A stretch of 9,220 bases of DNA from CAIOSQ01 sp044359885 (GCA_044359885.1 JBIKLI010000169.1:1-9220); one strand, 5' to 3'. Shown: positions 1 through 7,721, numbered from the stretch's first letter. Made by a program: numbers and translations. The notes: generated by a model from the sequence alone, not told the origin.

Positions 1-1
1 G

Positions 2-697
2 GCCTCCAGCAGGCACAGGCTCTGGGGCTGGAAGATCGCCGCAACCAGCGTGGCAGGCCAGCGCCATATCGGCGTCGATGGTCCGCTGGCCGGGCGTCTG
101 CTCGCGGAGATGGTGCATCCCGACGGCGCGTCTCTCTTCATCGGTGCGAACCGGATGCGGGTCGCCGAACCGGAGTTCGCCTTCCGGATCGGTCGCGACG
201 TCGTACCCCGCGCCGCGGATTACGCGCCGACCGAGATCCTCGACGCGGTCGACAGCCTGCACCCGGCGATCGAGATTCCGGACTCGCGCTTCGCGACGTT
301 TGTGTCGGCTGGTGCCCCGCAACTGATCGCCGACAACGCCTGCGCCCATGAATTCGTGCTCGGGCCCCGCGCACCGGACAGCTGGCGCATGGTCGATCTT
401 GCCGCGCATCGCGTCTTCGGACGCGTCGGCGACAGGCTGGCCCGCGAGGGGAAGGGCGCCAATGTGCTCGGCGACCCCCGTGTCGCACTCGCATGGCTCG
501 CGAACGAGTTGTCGCGCCATGGCATCACCCTCGCCGCCGGACAGGTGGTCACGACCGGCACCTGCATGACGCCTCTCGAGATCGCGGCCGGAGATGCGGT
601 GGTTGCCGATTTCGGCGTCCTGGGCACGGTCGGCGCGCATTTCACCGCAGGCCCAGACTCGTCCGGCCCCAGCTGGATCGAACCTCCTGGCGCGTGA
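2..697 (+). CDS. 2-keto-4-pentenoate hydratase / FAH-family protein (5' partial)
   Basis: This is the C-terminal part of a MhpD-like hydratase of the fumarylacetoacetate hydrolase superfamily. These are cytosolic metal-dependent enzymes that hydrate 2-oxo-pent-4-enoates or decarboxylate related oxo-acids, usually late in aromatic meta-cleavage pathways. The reading frame is open from base 2, and the residues before the GTG at 50 read GWKIAATS, matching the family's conserved GWKIGLTS region, so the true start lies upstream and 50 is not the start. Seen motifs are EPEFAF (about 167-184), whose two glutamates are expected metal ligands, a further glutamate in AIEIPDSRF, and the C-terminal TTGTCMTP and GDAVVADFGVLGTVG blocks. 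The end is intact and of normal form. The substrate is not known. A gap of 237 bases separates it from the next gene, so it probably belongs to an upstream operon. Confidence 0.88.
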   Translation, partial: ASSRHRLWGWKIAATSVAGQRHIGVDGPLAGRLLAEMVHPDGASLFIGANRMRVAEPEFAFRIGRDVVPRAADYAPTEILDAVDSLHPAIEIPDSRFATFVSAGAPQLIADNACAHEFVLGPRAPDSWRMVDLAAHRVFGRVGDRLAREGKGANVLGDPRVALAWLANELSRHGITLAAGQVVTTGTCMTPLEIAAGDAVVADFGVLGTVGAHFTAGPDSSGPSWIEPPGA

Positions 698-768
698 CCG
701 CTCCGGATCGCCGCATCGCGGCCGAGCGCCGGCCTGAATGCGACCGCCCGAATTGCCATAACTTATTT

Positions 769-801
769 GTGGAATTTGGTCGTCACGTTCGGCCATTCCA
801 C
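769..801. repeat. 7-bp inverted repeat GTGGAAT/ATTCCAC
   Basis: GTGGAAT at 769-775 and ATTCCAC at 795-801 are perfect inverted copies separated by 19 bases, inside the AT-richer patch of the intergenic region. A third TGGAAT lies at 814-819. This could be an operator for a dimeric regulator or a chance match; a 7-bp arm is short evidence. Confidence 0.3.
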
Positions 802-831
802 TCGAAAAACATCTGGAATCAGGAACCGAGG

Positions 832-860
832 ATTGTCGGCGCCCCTGGGCGTCACTATGT
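832..860 (+). promoter_or_regulatory. Candidate sigma-70-type promoter for the transporter operon
   Basis: ATTGTC (832-837) and CTATGT (855-860) are separated by 17 bases. Compared with the alphaproteobacterial consensus CTTGAC-N17-CTATAT they match at 4/6 and 5/6 positions. Transcription would begin near 867 and leave a leader of about 68 bases before the ATG at 935. This is a by-eye match in a region where a promoter is expected; it is not proof. Confidence 0.4.
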
Positions 861-887
861 ACCGGTCGATGCCGGGGTGATACCGGT
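860..887. promoter_or_regulatory. TACCGGT direct repeats, possible operator
   Basis: TACCGGT occurs at 860-866 and 881-887, exactly 21 bases apart, about two helical turns, so both copies face the same side of the DNA. The ACCGGT core is itself palindromic. The first copy overlaps the end of the candidate -10 box and the second lies just past the expected transcription start, the usual place for a repressor. The regulator is unknown; none is encoded in the window. Confidence 0.35.
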
Positions 888-921
888 GCATGTGCCACGC
901 GTCCGGCAAGCGGACGCGATC

Positions 922-928
922 AGGGAGG
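922..928 (+). promoter_or_regulatory. Ribosome binding site deciding the start at 935
   Basis: AGGGAGG lies 6 bases before the ATG at 935. The earlier in-frame ATG at 890 lacks such a site and would put 15 polar residues ahead of the signal peptide. Confidence 0.75.
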
Positions 929-934
929 TTGTTC

Positions 935-2317
935 ATGAAGCTCCGTCGCCGACAGATCCTGTCGGGAGCCGCAGCTGCGGGTGCCGCTGCGTTCGGTGCC
1001 CCGGCGATCGCGCAGCAGCAGACTTTGACGGTCTTTTTCACGCGAGGTTTCTACGCGGCGGAGGATGCCGCCCTCGACGTTGCAGTGCAGCGCTTCGAGC
1101 GGGCCACCGGGATCAAGGTCGATCTGTCGCGCTACGCGGTTCAGGACATCATCCCCAAGACGGTCGCGGCGCTCGAAGCTGGTCAGCCACCTGACGTCGC
1201 CTTCGGACACAGCTTCGATTTCCAGGCGACCGGTCGCTGGGCCTTCGACGGCCGGCTTGCCGACATAACCGACGTGATCAACCCGATCGCCAGCCGTTTC
1301 CTCGACAACACGATCTCGACCTGCAACCTCTGGAACGACAAGGACAAGCGCCGCGCCTACTACGCGTTCCCGATGCAGCAGCAGACGATCCATATCCATT
1401 ACTGGGCGGACATGCTGGCCGAAGCTGGGATCTCGGAAAGCGACATCCCGAAGACCTGGACGGCGTTCTGGGACTTCTGGGGAACGCGCGTCCAGGCGGC
1501 GCACCGCCAGCGAACCGGCAAGCGAACCTTCGGGATCGGCCAGCCGATGGGGGTCGACTCGACGGACGCGTTCTTCTCCTATCTGACCTTCATGGACGCC
1601 TACGGTGTTTCACTGGTCGACAACGACGGGCGCCTCACGGTCGACGATCCGAAGGTTCGCGACGGCCTGATCCGGTCGATGGCCGACTACACCGCTCCCT
1701 ACACCAAGGGCCATACGCCCCCGTCGGCCAACACCTGGAAGGATCCAGACAACAACGTCGCCTTCCACAACAAGACCACGGTCATGACCCACAACGCGAC
1801 GATCTCGATCGCCGCCAAGTGGCTCGACGATTCCAACAGCGCGAACCTGACGCCCGAGCAGCGTGCGGAAGCCAAGCGCAACTACGAACAGCACATCAAG
1901 ACCATCACCTTCCCCGCCAAGCCCGACGGGTCGGCATTCACGTATCGCGCGGCGGTCAAGACCGGCGTCGTCTTCAACGAAACGAGGAATCTGGCTCGCG
2001 CGAAGGAATTCGTGCGCTTCATGCTGGAGGAAGAGAATCTCTCGCCATTCGTCGAAGGCGCGCTTGGCCGCTGGTTCCCGGTCACCAAGGCCGGCGCCGC
2101 CAGCCCGTTCTGGGCCGCCGACGTTCACCGGCGCGCGGTTCGCGACCAGTTCGCGGCCGGCACGGTCCCGTTCGAATTCACGAAGAACTGGCGTTTCACC
2201 ATCATCAACGCCGAGAACGTCTACGCCCGGGCGATGAACCGTGTCGTGGCCGAGCGCTGGTCGACCGATCGTGCGGTCGACGAGATGATCGCGCGAATCA
2301 AGCAACTCGGCGTCTGA
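935..2317 (+). CDS. CUT1-type ABC transporter, extracellular solute-binding protein (family 1)
   Basis: A 460-residue periplasmic binding protein that should capture a sugar, polyol or similar small solute and deliver it to the two permeases encoded next. The N-terminus MKLRRRQILSG is followed by a long alanine-rich hydrophobic stretch and a likely cleavage site after AIA (residue 26). The R4-R6 run with QIL resembles a twin-arginine (Tat) signal. Family features include GQPPDVAF (about 83-90), the PMQQQTIHIHYW block (146-157) in which the bound lobe normally reads a partner tyrosine or asparagine, and the aromatic run WTAFWDFW (175-182). Length is normal for the family. The ATG at 935 was preferred over 890 because of the strong ribosome binding site and the clean signal peptide. 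A 79-base gap with a hairpin precedes the first permease. The ligand cannot be told from sequence. Confidence 0.9.
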   Translation: MKLRRRQILSGAAAAGAAAFGAPAIAQQQTLTVFFTRGFYAAEDAALDVAVQRFERATGIKVDLSRYAVQDIIPKTVAALEAGQPPDVAFGHSFDFQATGRWAFDGRLADITDVINPIASRFLDNTISTCNLWNDKDKRRAYYAFPMQQQTIHIHYWADMLAEAGISESDIPKTWTAFWDFWGTRVQAAHRQRTGKRTFGIGQPMGVDSTDAFFSYLTFMDAYGVSLVDNDGRLTVDDPKVRDGLIRSMADYTAPYTKGHTPPSANTWKDPDNNVAFHNKTTVMTHNATISIAAKWLDDSNSANLTPEQRAEAKRNYEQHIKTITFPAKPDGSAFTYRAAVKTGVVFNETRNLARAKEFVRFMLEEENLSPFVEGALGRWFPVTKAGAASPFWAADVHRRAVRDQFAAGTVPFEFTKNWRFTIINAENVYARAMNRVVAERWSTDRAVDEMIARIKQLGV

Positions 2318-2352
2318 CCGTCCTCGTCCGCGTCATCGTGCCGAAGGGAAAC

Positions 2353-2385
2353 GGGCCGGGCGTCATATTGCGCCCGGTCCGGCCC
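2353..2385 (+). other. Intercistronic hairpin between binding protein and permease genes
   Basis: CCGGGCG (2356-2362) and CGCCCGG (2371-2377) form a perfect 7-bp GC stem around an 8-base loop; an outer GGG (2353-2355) and CCC (2383-2385) could extend it across a bulge. No T-run follows, so full termination is unlikely. Such structures after binding-protein genes often stabilise the upstream mRNA or reduce read-through, giving more binding protein than permease; that role here is inference. Confidence 0.45.
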
Positions 2386-2396
2386 TGGGGGTCCAC

Positions 2397-3287
2397 ATGA
2401 GCACCGTCATCGCGGCCCCTCCGGCCGTTGCTCCGGCGGCACGGCCCGATTCGACGTGGTCTTCCACGCAGGTCTGGGGCGTGCTCTTCCTGCTGCCCTA
2501 CCTTGTCCTGTTCGCTTTGTTCGTCGTCTTCCCGGTGACCTACGGCTTCTGGCTGGCACGCGACCCCGGCATCTACGTGCGTCTCTACGAGGATCCGATC
2601 TTCCTGCGGACCCTCGCCAACACCCTGGTCTTCATCGTCGTCGCGGTGAACATCAAGTTGGCGCTCGCCCTCGCGCTGTCCGGGTTCTTCGCCGTCGAGC
2701 GCTGGTGGATCAAGGCGCTGGCCGTGATCTTCATCCTGCCATGGGCGGTCCCGTCGATCCCCACCATCCTGTCGATGCGTTTCATGATGAACCCCGAGTG
2801 GGGCGTGATCAACACGACGATCTTCCGGCTGACGTTCCAGGACGGCCCGAACTGGCTCAACGAGCCGGCGATCGCGCTCGCCATGTCGATGGTGGCGCAT
2901 ATCTGGAAAAGCCTGCCGTTCTGGACGCTCATCCTGCTTGCGGGACGCCTTGCCATCTCGAAGGATCTGTATGAGGCGGCCTCGGTCGATGGGGCGTCGC
3001 GCTGGCAGCGCTTCGCCAACGTGACCTGGCCGTCGCTGCGCACGCTGTACCTGACTTGCGTCATCCTTTCGATGATCTGGACGCTGGGCGACTTCAACAG
3101 CGTCTATCTGCTGACGGGCGGCCAGCCCGCCGACCTCACCCACGTGCTGGCCACCATCGGTATCCGGTATCTTCGCTTCAACCAGCTCGATCTCGCGATG
3201 GGGACGATCGTGATGGCGATGCCGTTCGTCCTGCCGCTGATATGGTTCATGATGCGGCGACTGTCGAAGGGGACCGCCGATGCGTAA
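2397..3287 (+). CDS. CUT1 ABC transporter permease, MalF/UgpA type
   Basis: A 296-residue inner-membrane subunit forming half of the import channel for the preceding binding protein. About six membrane segments are visible (roughly 28-48, 73-97, 107-127, 158-183, 215-235, 265-287) after a proline/alanine-rich cytoplasmic N-terminus. The EAA loop that docks the ATPase is clear: LYEAASVDGASRWQRF begins at 191, with the invariant glycine at 199. It lacks the large periplasmic loop of E. coli MalF, as is usual for UgpA-like members. A GGGGG run 5 bases before the ATG acts as ribosome binding site. Its end overlaps the start of the partner permease by 8 bases, so the two are probably translationally coupled. 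Confidence 0.92.
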   Translation: MSTVIAAPPAVAPAARPDSTWSSTQVWGVLFLLPYLVLFALFVVFPVTYGFWLARDPGIYVRLYEDPIFLRTLANTLVFIVVAVNIKLALALALSGFFAVERWWIKALAVIFILPWAVPSIPTILSMRFMMNPEWGVINTTIFRLTFQDGPNWLNEPAIALAMSMVAHIWKSLPFWTLILLAGRLAISKDLYEAASVDGASRWQRFANVTWPSLRTLYLTCVILSMIWTLGDFNSVYLLTGGQPADLTHVLATIGIRYLRFNQLDLAMGTIVMAMPFVLPLIWFMMRRLSKGTADA

Positions 3288-4116
3288 GCTGCTGCGCGAC
3301 GGCGGGCTGCTGCTGGTGGGGATCCCCGTGCTGCTTTGGACCCTGATCCCGCTCTACCACATGATGCTCTTCGCGCTGTCGTCGAAGCAGGACGCATTTT
3401 CGGGGCGCCTGTGGCCTTCCGATCCGACGCTTCGCAACTTCGAGATCGTCACCGGCCAGCGGCACTATTTCCTCTACAATTTCTGGGCCCAGATGTGGTC
3501 GTCGGTGGTGATCGCCGTTGCCGTCGCAGTCTTCACCCTGGCGATCGCCAGCATCGCGGCCTTCGCCATCAGCAGGCTGCGCGTTCGCGGCGGTCGTTGG
3601 GCGATGAACGCGGCGCTTTTCACCTATTTCATTCCAGCCGCGTTCCTCGCGGTGCCGATGTACAAGATCATGGCGATCTTCGGTCTTCTCAACAGCCAAT
3701 GGTCGCTGATCATCGCGATGGTTGCCGTCGCGGCGCCCTATGCGATCTGGGTGCTGAAGCAGGCGGCAGACGGCCTGCCGCGCGAACTCGACGAGGCGGC
3801 GCTGATCGACGGCGCGACCCCGCCGCAACTCTTCCGTCTTGTCTTCCTGCCGCTGATCGTGCCATCGCTGATCGCCGTCGGCACCTATGCACTGCTTCTC
3901 ACCTGGAACGAATATCTCTTCGCCTTCCTCCTCCTCTCGGATGAAAGGGAAATCACGGTCGCCGTCGCGCTGGGCCAGTTCCTGTCGGCCGACGACTCCC
4001 CATGGGAATTGCTGATGGCGACGGGGTTGCTCTACGCGCTTCCGCCCGCCGCGATCTATTACGCGGCCAAGCGCTACATGGTGTCGGGGCTCACCGCCGG
4101 TGCGGTGAAATCGTGA
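3280..4116 (+). CDS. CUT1 ABC transporter permease, MalG/UgpE type
   Basis: A 278-residue inner-membrane partner of the previous permease. About six membrane segments are visible (9-31, 74-98, 110-133, 140-160, 190-217, 243-264). The EAA loop reads LPRELDEAALIDGA from 166 and the C-terminus KRYMVSGLTAGAVKS is the typical MalG-class ending, so the protein is complete. GAAGGGGA (3266-3273) precedes the ATG by 6 bases, inside the end of the upstream gene. The next gene begins 33 bases on and is not the expected MalK/UgpC-type ATPase but a double ATPase of another importer class. The importer therefore needs an ATPase encoded outside this window, for example before it or a shared housekeeping one. 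Confidence 0.92.
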   Translation: MRKLLRDGGLLLVGIPVLLWTLIPLYHMMLFALSSKQDAFSGRLWPSDPTLRNFEIVTGQRHYFLYNFWAQMWSSVVIAVAVAVFTLAIASIAAFAISRLRVRGGRWAMNAALFTYFIPAAFLAVPMYKIMAIFGLLNSQWSLIIAMVAVAAPYAIWVLKQAADGLPRELDEAALIDGATPPQLFRLVFLPLIVPSLIAVGTYALLLTWNEYLFAFLLLSDEREITVAVALGQFLSADDSPWELLMATGLLYALPPAAIYYAAKRYMVSGLTAGAVKS

Positions 4117-4148
4117 CCCGGCATATGGCTGGGTTCTAGAAGGTCGCC

Positions 4149-5678
4149 ATGGCCCCGGACGAGCCACTGCTCGCCGCACGCGCGGTCACGAAGCGCTTCG
4201 GTTCGCTGATCGCAAACGACGGCGTGGATCTGACGGTCCGGCACGGCGAGATCCATGCGCTCCTCGGCGAGAACGGTGCTGGAAAGTCGACGCTGGTCAA
4301 GATCGTCTATGGATTGCTGCGACCGGATTCGGGGGAACTGCGGTGGCGCGGCCACCCGGCCTCGGTCGAGACGCCGCGCGCGGCGCGAGCCCTCGGGATC
4401 GGGATGGTGTTCCAGCACTTCTCGCTCTTCGAAGCGCTGACGGTGGCCGAGAACGTGGCGCTGGCCCTGGACCGGACCGCGCGGCTCGCCGACGTCGCCG
4501 CCCGGCTTTCCGCCACAAGCCAGGCCTACGGCCTGCCGCTCGATCCGCAGCGCGAAGTCTGGCGGCTTTCCGTCGGCGAACGTCAGCGCGTCGAGATCGT
4601 CCGGTGCCTCATGCAGGACCCAAGTCTGCTGATCCTGGACGAACCCACTTCGGTGCTGACGCCCCAGGAAGCGGAAGGCCTGTTCGCCACCCTGGCGCGC
4701 CTGCGCGCCGAAGGCCGATCGGTGCTTTACATCTCGCATAAGCTCGAAGAAGTGCGCCGGATCTGCGAGGCGGCCAGCATCCTGCGCGGCGGCCGGGTCG
4801 TCGCGCGATGCGATCCACGCGCCGAAACGGCTGCGGGTCTGGCGCGCCTGATGATGGGCGGCGATGTCGTGCCGATCCGACACGACGCGTCGCGCGGCGA
4901 CGGGCCGGTCCGGCTTTCCGTCTCCGCCCTTTCCCTGCCGGTGCATCACGCCCATGGCGTCTCGCTGGCCGATGTCAGCCTCGCCGTGCGCGGCGGCGAG
5001 GTTCTGGGCATCGCCGGCATCGCCGGTAACGGCCAGGACGAGCTCTTCGCGGCGCTCAGCGGCGAGGTCGCTGCACCTCATGACGGCGCCGTCGCCATCG
5101 ACGGCGTCGCCGTCGGCCGGGCAGGAATAACCGAGCGCCGCCGACGCGGCGCCGCCTTCGTTCCGGAAGAGCGGCTGGGCCACGGCGCGGCCCCGTCGAT
5201 GCGGCTGACGGAAAATGCGCTGCTCTCGGGCCATGCGACCAACGGGTTCGTGCGGCGCGGGCTGATCGACCGTGCCCGCCTGCGCGGGTTCGTAGACGGA
5301 GTCGTTCGCGCCTTCGACGTCCGCAAGGGCCCGGCAGATCCCGAAGCCCGGGCGCTTTCCGGCGGCAATCTCCAGAAATTTGTCATCGGCCGGGAGATCG
5401 CGCGGCGTCCCGGCGTGCTGGTCGTCGCGCAGCCAAGCTGGGGCGTCGACGCCGGCGCCGCGGCCGCGATCCGCCAGGCCCTGATGGACTTGGCCCGTGG
5501 CGGCAGCGCCGTGCTCGTGATCAGCCAGGACCTCGACGAACTGCTCGAGATCTCCGACCGGCTTGCCGTGATGTTCATGGGACGGCTTTCGCCCGCGATG
5601 GCGACCGAACTTGCCACGCGCGAGGCCGTCGGTCTGCTGATGGGCGGGGAAGGAATCACGCTGCAATGCGCCTCGTGA
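4149..5678 (+). CDS. BMP/nucleoside-type ABC transporter, double-domain ATP-binding protein
   Basis: A 509-residue cytoplasmic ATPase with two fused ABC domains, the form that drives BPD_transp_2 permeases (YufO/NupO-like). Domain 1 has complete motifs: Walker A GENGAGKST (40-48), Q-loop Q89, signature LSVGERQRVEI (140-150), Walker B LLILDEPTS (160-168) with catalytic E165, and H-loop H197. Domain 2 has a degenerate P-loop GIAGNGQDE (290-298 region) with no GKS/T, a good signature LSGGNLQKF (403-411) and AQPSWGVD (427-434), where glutamine replaces the catalytic glutamate. That asymmetry is normal for this family and not a sign of decay. AGAAGG (4138-4143) lies 5 bases before the ATG. The 32-base gap from the CUT1 genes suggests one transcript; the end overlaps the next permease. 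Confidence 0.93.
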   Translation: MAPDEPLLAARAVTKRFGSLIANDGVDLTVRHGEIHALLGENGAGKSTLVKIVYGLLRPDSGELRWRGHPASVETPRAARALGIGMVFQHFSLFEALTVAENVALALDRTARLADVAARLSATSQAYGLPLDPQREVWRLSVGERQRVEIVRCLMQDPSLLILDEPTSVLTPQEAEGLFATLARLRAEGRSVLYISHKLEEVRRICEAASILRGGRVVARCDPRAETAAGLARLMMGGDVVPIRHDASRGDGPVRLSVSALSLPVHHAHGVSLADVSLAVRGGEVLGIAGIAGNGQDELFAALSGEVAAPHDGAVAIDGVAVGRAGITERRRRGAAFVPEERLGHGAAPSMRLTENALLSGHATNGFVRRGLIDRARLRGFVDGVVRAFDVRKGPADPEARALSGGNLQKFVIGREIARRPGVLVVAQPSWGVDAGAAAAIRQALMDLARGGSAVLVISQDLDELLEISDRLAVMFMGRLSPAMATELATREAVGLLMGGEGITLQCAS

Positions 5679-6739
5679 TGGAGCGCCGGGCCGAGACGCC
5701 AGTCAGCATGATGCTGGCCTCTCCCGTGCTGGCCGTCGCCCTGACGATGGCATCGGCGGCGATCATGTTCGGCCTGCTCGGCAAGGATCCGCGCGTCGCC
5801 CTCTACACCTATTTCCTCGATCCGCTGTCGGATTCCTGGGGACTCCAGGAAGTGGCGGTGAAGGCCACGCCGCTGGTGCTGATCGCGCTTGGCCTGGCGC
5901 TCTGCTACCGCGCCAAGGTCTGGAACATCGGCGCCGAGGGGCAGTTTCTGCTCGGCGCCATGGCCGGTGGCTATCTCGCCATCGTCACCCACGGCAGCCC
6001 GCAGGGACCGTGGCTGCTGGGGGCGATGCTGCTGGCTGGCGCCGCGGCGGGTGCCTGCTACGCCTTGGCGCCGGCGCTGCTGCGCACGCGGTTTGGTGCC
6101 AACGAGATTCTCACCAGCCTCATGCTGGTCTACGTCGCCGAACTGCTCCTGGATTACCTGATGCGCGGTCCCTGGCGCGATCCAGCGGGTTTCAACATGC
6201 CCCACAGCGTCGTGTTCGAACCCGAGGCGACGCTGCCCCTGTTGCTGGACGGCGGGCGTCTCAACATCGGCACACCCATCATGCTGATCGCGGTGGCGCT
6301 GTTCGCATTGCTGATGGCGCGTACGCTCGCGGGTTTCGAGATTCGGCTGATCGGCGAGGCGCCACGGGCCGCGCGCTTCGCCGGGTTCTCCGAACGGCGC
6401 CTCGTGCTGGCGGTGTTTGCCGTGTCCGGCGCCTTGGCCGGCCTTGCAGGCGTGATGGAAGCGGCCGGCACGGTGAAGCAGCTTCAGCCCGGGATGTCGC
6501 CAGGTTACGGGTTCACGGCGATCATCGTCGCCTTCCTCGGGCGGTTGAACCCGGTCGGAGCGCTGCTCGCCGGGATTTTCGTCGCCATCACCTTCATCGG
6601 CGGCGAGAACGCGCAGATCATGCTGCGTGTTCCTCTCGATGCGACCCGGGTGCTGCAGGGACTGCTTCTTTTCTTCGTTCTGGCCTGTGACAGCCTGCTT
6701 CTCTATCGCTTCCGGTTGCTCCGCGGGGCGCACCCATGA
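5666..6739 (+). CDS. BMP/nucleoside-type ABC transporter permease 1 (YufP-like)
   Basis: A 357-residue BPD_transp_2 inner-membrane permease. It carries the family marker WNIGAEGQF (86-94) and the C-terminal block YGFTAIIVAFLGRLNPVGA (281-299), and is rich in hydrophobic segments between about 20 and 340. It should pair with the second permease and the double ATPase to import nucleosides, purines or similar compounds. The ATG at 5666 is served by GGGGAAGGA (5646-5654), about 11 bases upstream. A second in-frame ATG at 5678 forms a TGATG junction with the stop of the ATPase gene and is the main alternative start, 4 residues shorter. The stop codon overlaps, as ATGA, the start of a 23-codon mini-ORF. 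Confidence 0.92.
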   Translation: MRLVMERRAETPVSMMLASPVLAVALTMASAAIMFGLLGKDPRVALYTYFLDPLSDSWGLQEVAVKATPLVLIALGLALCYRAKVWNIGAEGQFLLGAMAGGYLAIVTHGSPQGPWLLGAMLLAGAAAGACYALAPALLRTRFGANEILTSLMLVYVAELLLDYLMRGPWRDPAGFNMPHSVVFEPEATLPLLLDGGRLNIGTPIMLIAVALFALLMARTLAGFEIRLIGEAPRAARFAGFSERRLVLAVFAVSGALAGLAGVMEAAGTVKQLQPGMSPGYGFTAIIVAFLGRLNPVGALLAGIFVAITFIGGENAQIMLRVPLDATRVLQGLLLFFVLACDSLLLYRFRLLRGAHP

Positions 6740-6807
6740 TCCGCCTCGAGCGATACAAGGGTCCTGGCTCCGTTACCTTGCCTGGATGGAAAGCCCCCCG
6801 TCCATGA
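6736..6807 (+). CDS. 23-codon mini-ORF between the two BMP permease genes
   Basis: An ATG at 6736 overlaps the stop of permease 1 as ATGA (6736-6739), and this frame runs 23 codons to a TGA at 6805-6807 that overlaps the ATG of permease 2 as ATGA (6804-6807). The peptide begins MIRLERYKGPG and is basic, with no membrane segment or known domain. Ribosomes leaving permease 1 could translate it and be handed on to permease 2, bridging an otherwise 64-base gap. It may be a coupling device or simple chance; no protein product is claimed. Confidence 0.3.
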   Translation: MIRLERYKGPGSVTLPGWKAPRP

Positions 6808-7721
6808 CCCTGCTCGAAGCCATCATCCTCACCGTCATCACGGCCTCGACCCCGCTTCTGATCGCCGCGATCGGCGAACTCGTGGTCGAGCGCGCCGGGG
6901 TGCTCAATCTCGGCGTGGAGGGGATGATGATCATCGGAGCCGCCGCCGGCATTGCGGCGGCGATCACGACCGGGTCCTCCTCGGTCGGGGTTGTGGCCGC
7001 CATCCTGTCCGGGATGGCCCTGTCGCTGGTCTTCGCGACACTCGTACTCGGGTTGGCAGCGAATCAGGTGGCCGCCGGCTTGGCACTCGCCATCCTTGGC
7101 CTGGGGTTGTCGGGCGTGGTCGGGGCGCCGTTCGTCGGATTGCAGCGGGCCGGAATCGGCAAGATCGACATCCCCCTGCTGTCCGACATCCCGTTCCTGG
7201 GTCCGATCCTTTTCGGTCAGGATCCCTTCGTCTATGCCTCGGTCGCCCTGGTGATCGGCGTCTGGTGGTTTCTCACGCGCAGCGCATCGGGTCTGGTGCT
7301 GCGGGCAGTCGGCGAGAACCATGCAGCCGCCCATGCCCTGGGCTATCCGGTCCGGCGGATCCGGCTGCTGGCAATCCTGTTCGGCGGCGGATGCGCCGGA
7401 CTGGCCGGCGCTTACATGTCCCTGGTCCATACGCCCTTCTGGACCAGCGGGATGACTGGCGGTCGCGGCTGGATCGCTCTGGCGATCGTCGTGTTCGCCT
7501 CCTGGCTGCCCTGGCGCGCCCTGGCAGGTGCCTATCTTTTCGGCGCATTGACCATTCTACAGTTGCATGCGCAATCGGCCGGTGTGCCCCTGCCGCCCCA
7601 GTTCCTGGCGGCGCTGCCCTACCTGCTCACCATTTTCGTGCTGGTGCTGATCATGCGGGCAAGGCAGGGCGGCGCGGCTGGCCCGGCCTGCCTCGGCACC
7701 CCCTTCGTCCCCGATCGCTAG
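6804..7721 (+). CDS. BMP/nucleoside-type ABC transporter permease 2 (YufQ-like)
   Basis: A 305-residue BPD_transp_2 permease, the second channel half. Markers are GELVVERAGVLNLGVEGMM (24-42), VGENHAAAHALGYPV (169-183), GRGWIALAIVVFASWLPWR (220-238) and the ending LGTPFVPDR; all are typical of the family and the length is normal. The frame is open back to 6627, but that would overlap permease 1 by more than 100 bases with non-family residues. The ATG at 6804 was chosen because it starts where family members start (MTLLEAI), has GGAAAG (6788-6793) 10 bases upstream and shares an ATGA with the mini-ORF. The ATG at 6786, 6 residues longer, is possible but has no visible ribosome binding site. Confidence 0.92.
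   Translation: MTLLEAIILTVITASTPLLIAAIGELVVERAGVLNLGVEGMMIIGAAAGIAAAITTGSSSVGVVAAILSGMALSLVFATLVLGLAANQVAAGLALAILGLGLSGVVGAPFVGLQRAGIGKIDIPLLSDIPFLGPILFGQDPFVYASVALVIGVWWFLTRSASGLVLRAVGENHAAAHALGYPVRRIRLLAILFGGGCAGLAGAYMSLVHTPFWTSGMTGGRGWIALAIVVFASWLPWRALAGAYLFGALTILQLHAQSAGVPLPPQFLAALPYLLTIFVLVLIMRARQGGAAGPACLGTPFVPDR

Larger units (their letters stand above)
698..934. other. Intergenic region before the CUT1 transporter genes
   Basis: No convincing gene is seen here on either strand. The first 50 bases are GC-rich and can form only a small hairpin (GGCCG 720-724 with CGGCC 730-734) without a T-run, so no clear terminator for the hydratase gene is visible. Bases about 750-830 are AT-richer than the surroundings and contain TGGAAT at 770-775 and 814-819 plus its complement ATTCCA at 795-800. 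A candidate promoter and a TACCGGT repeat pair follow and are listed separately. The region most likely carries the control sites of the transporter operon. Confidence 0.6.

Noticed and set aside
890..934. Upstream ATG start for the first binding protein
   Set aside because: Adds 15 polar residues before the signal peptide and lacks a ribosome binding site, whereas 935 has AGGGAGG at 6 bases.
493..1194. 233-codon + strand frame bridging the hydratase end, the intergenic region and the binding-protein start
   Set aside because: It overlaps two well-supported genes in another frame and has an Arg/Cys/His-rich composition typical of a shadow frame.
4290..5440. Loss of Walker A lysine and catalytic glutamate in the second ATPase domain as a sign of a decaying gene
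   Set aside because: The second domain of this ATPase family normally has a degenerate P-loop and AQP in place of DEP, and the frame is intact.
4074..5666. 530-codon open frame on the minus strand opposite the ATPase gene
   Set aside because: Its translation is charged, low-complexity and matches no family, while the + strand has all ABC motifs; long antisense frames are expected in high-GC coding DNA.
5078..6733. 551-codon open frame on the minus strand opposite the ATPase and permease 1
   Set aside because: Rich in Arg, Gln, His and Asp with no domain; a mirror of the real + strand genes.
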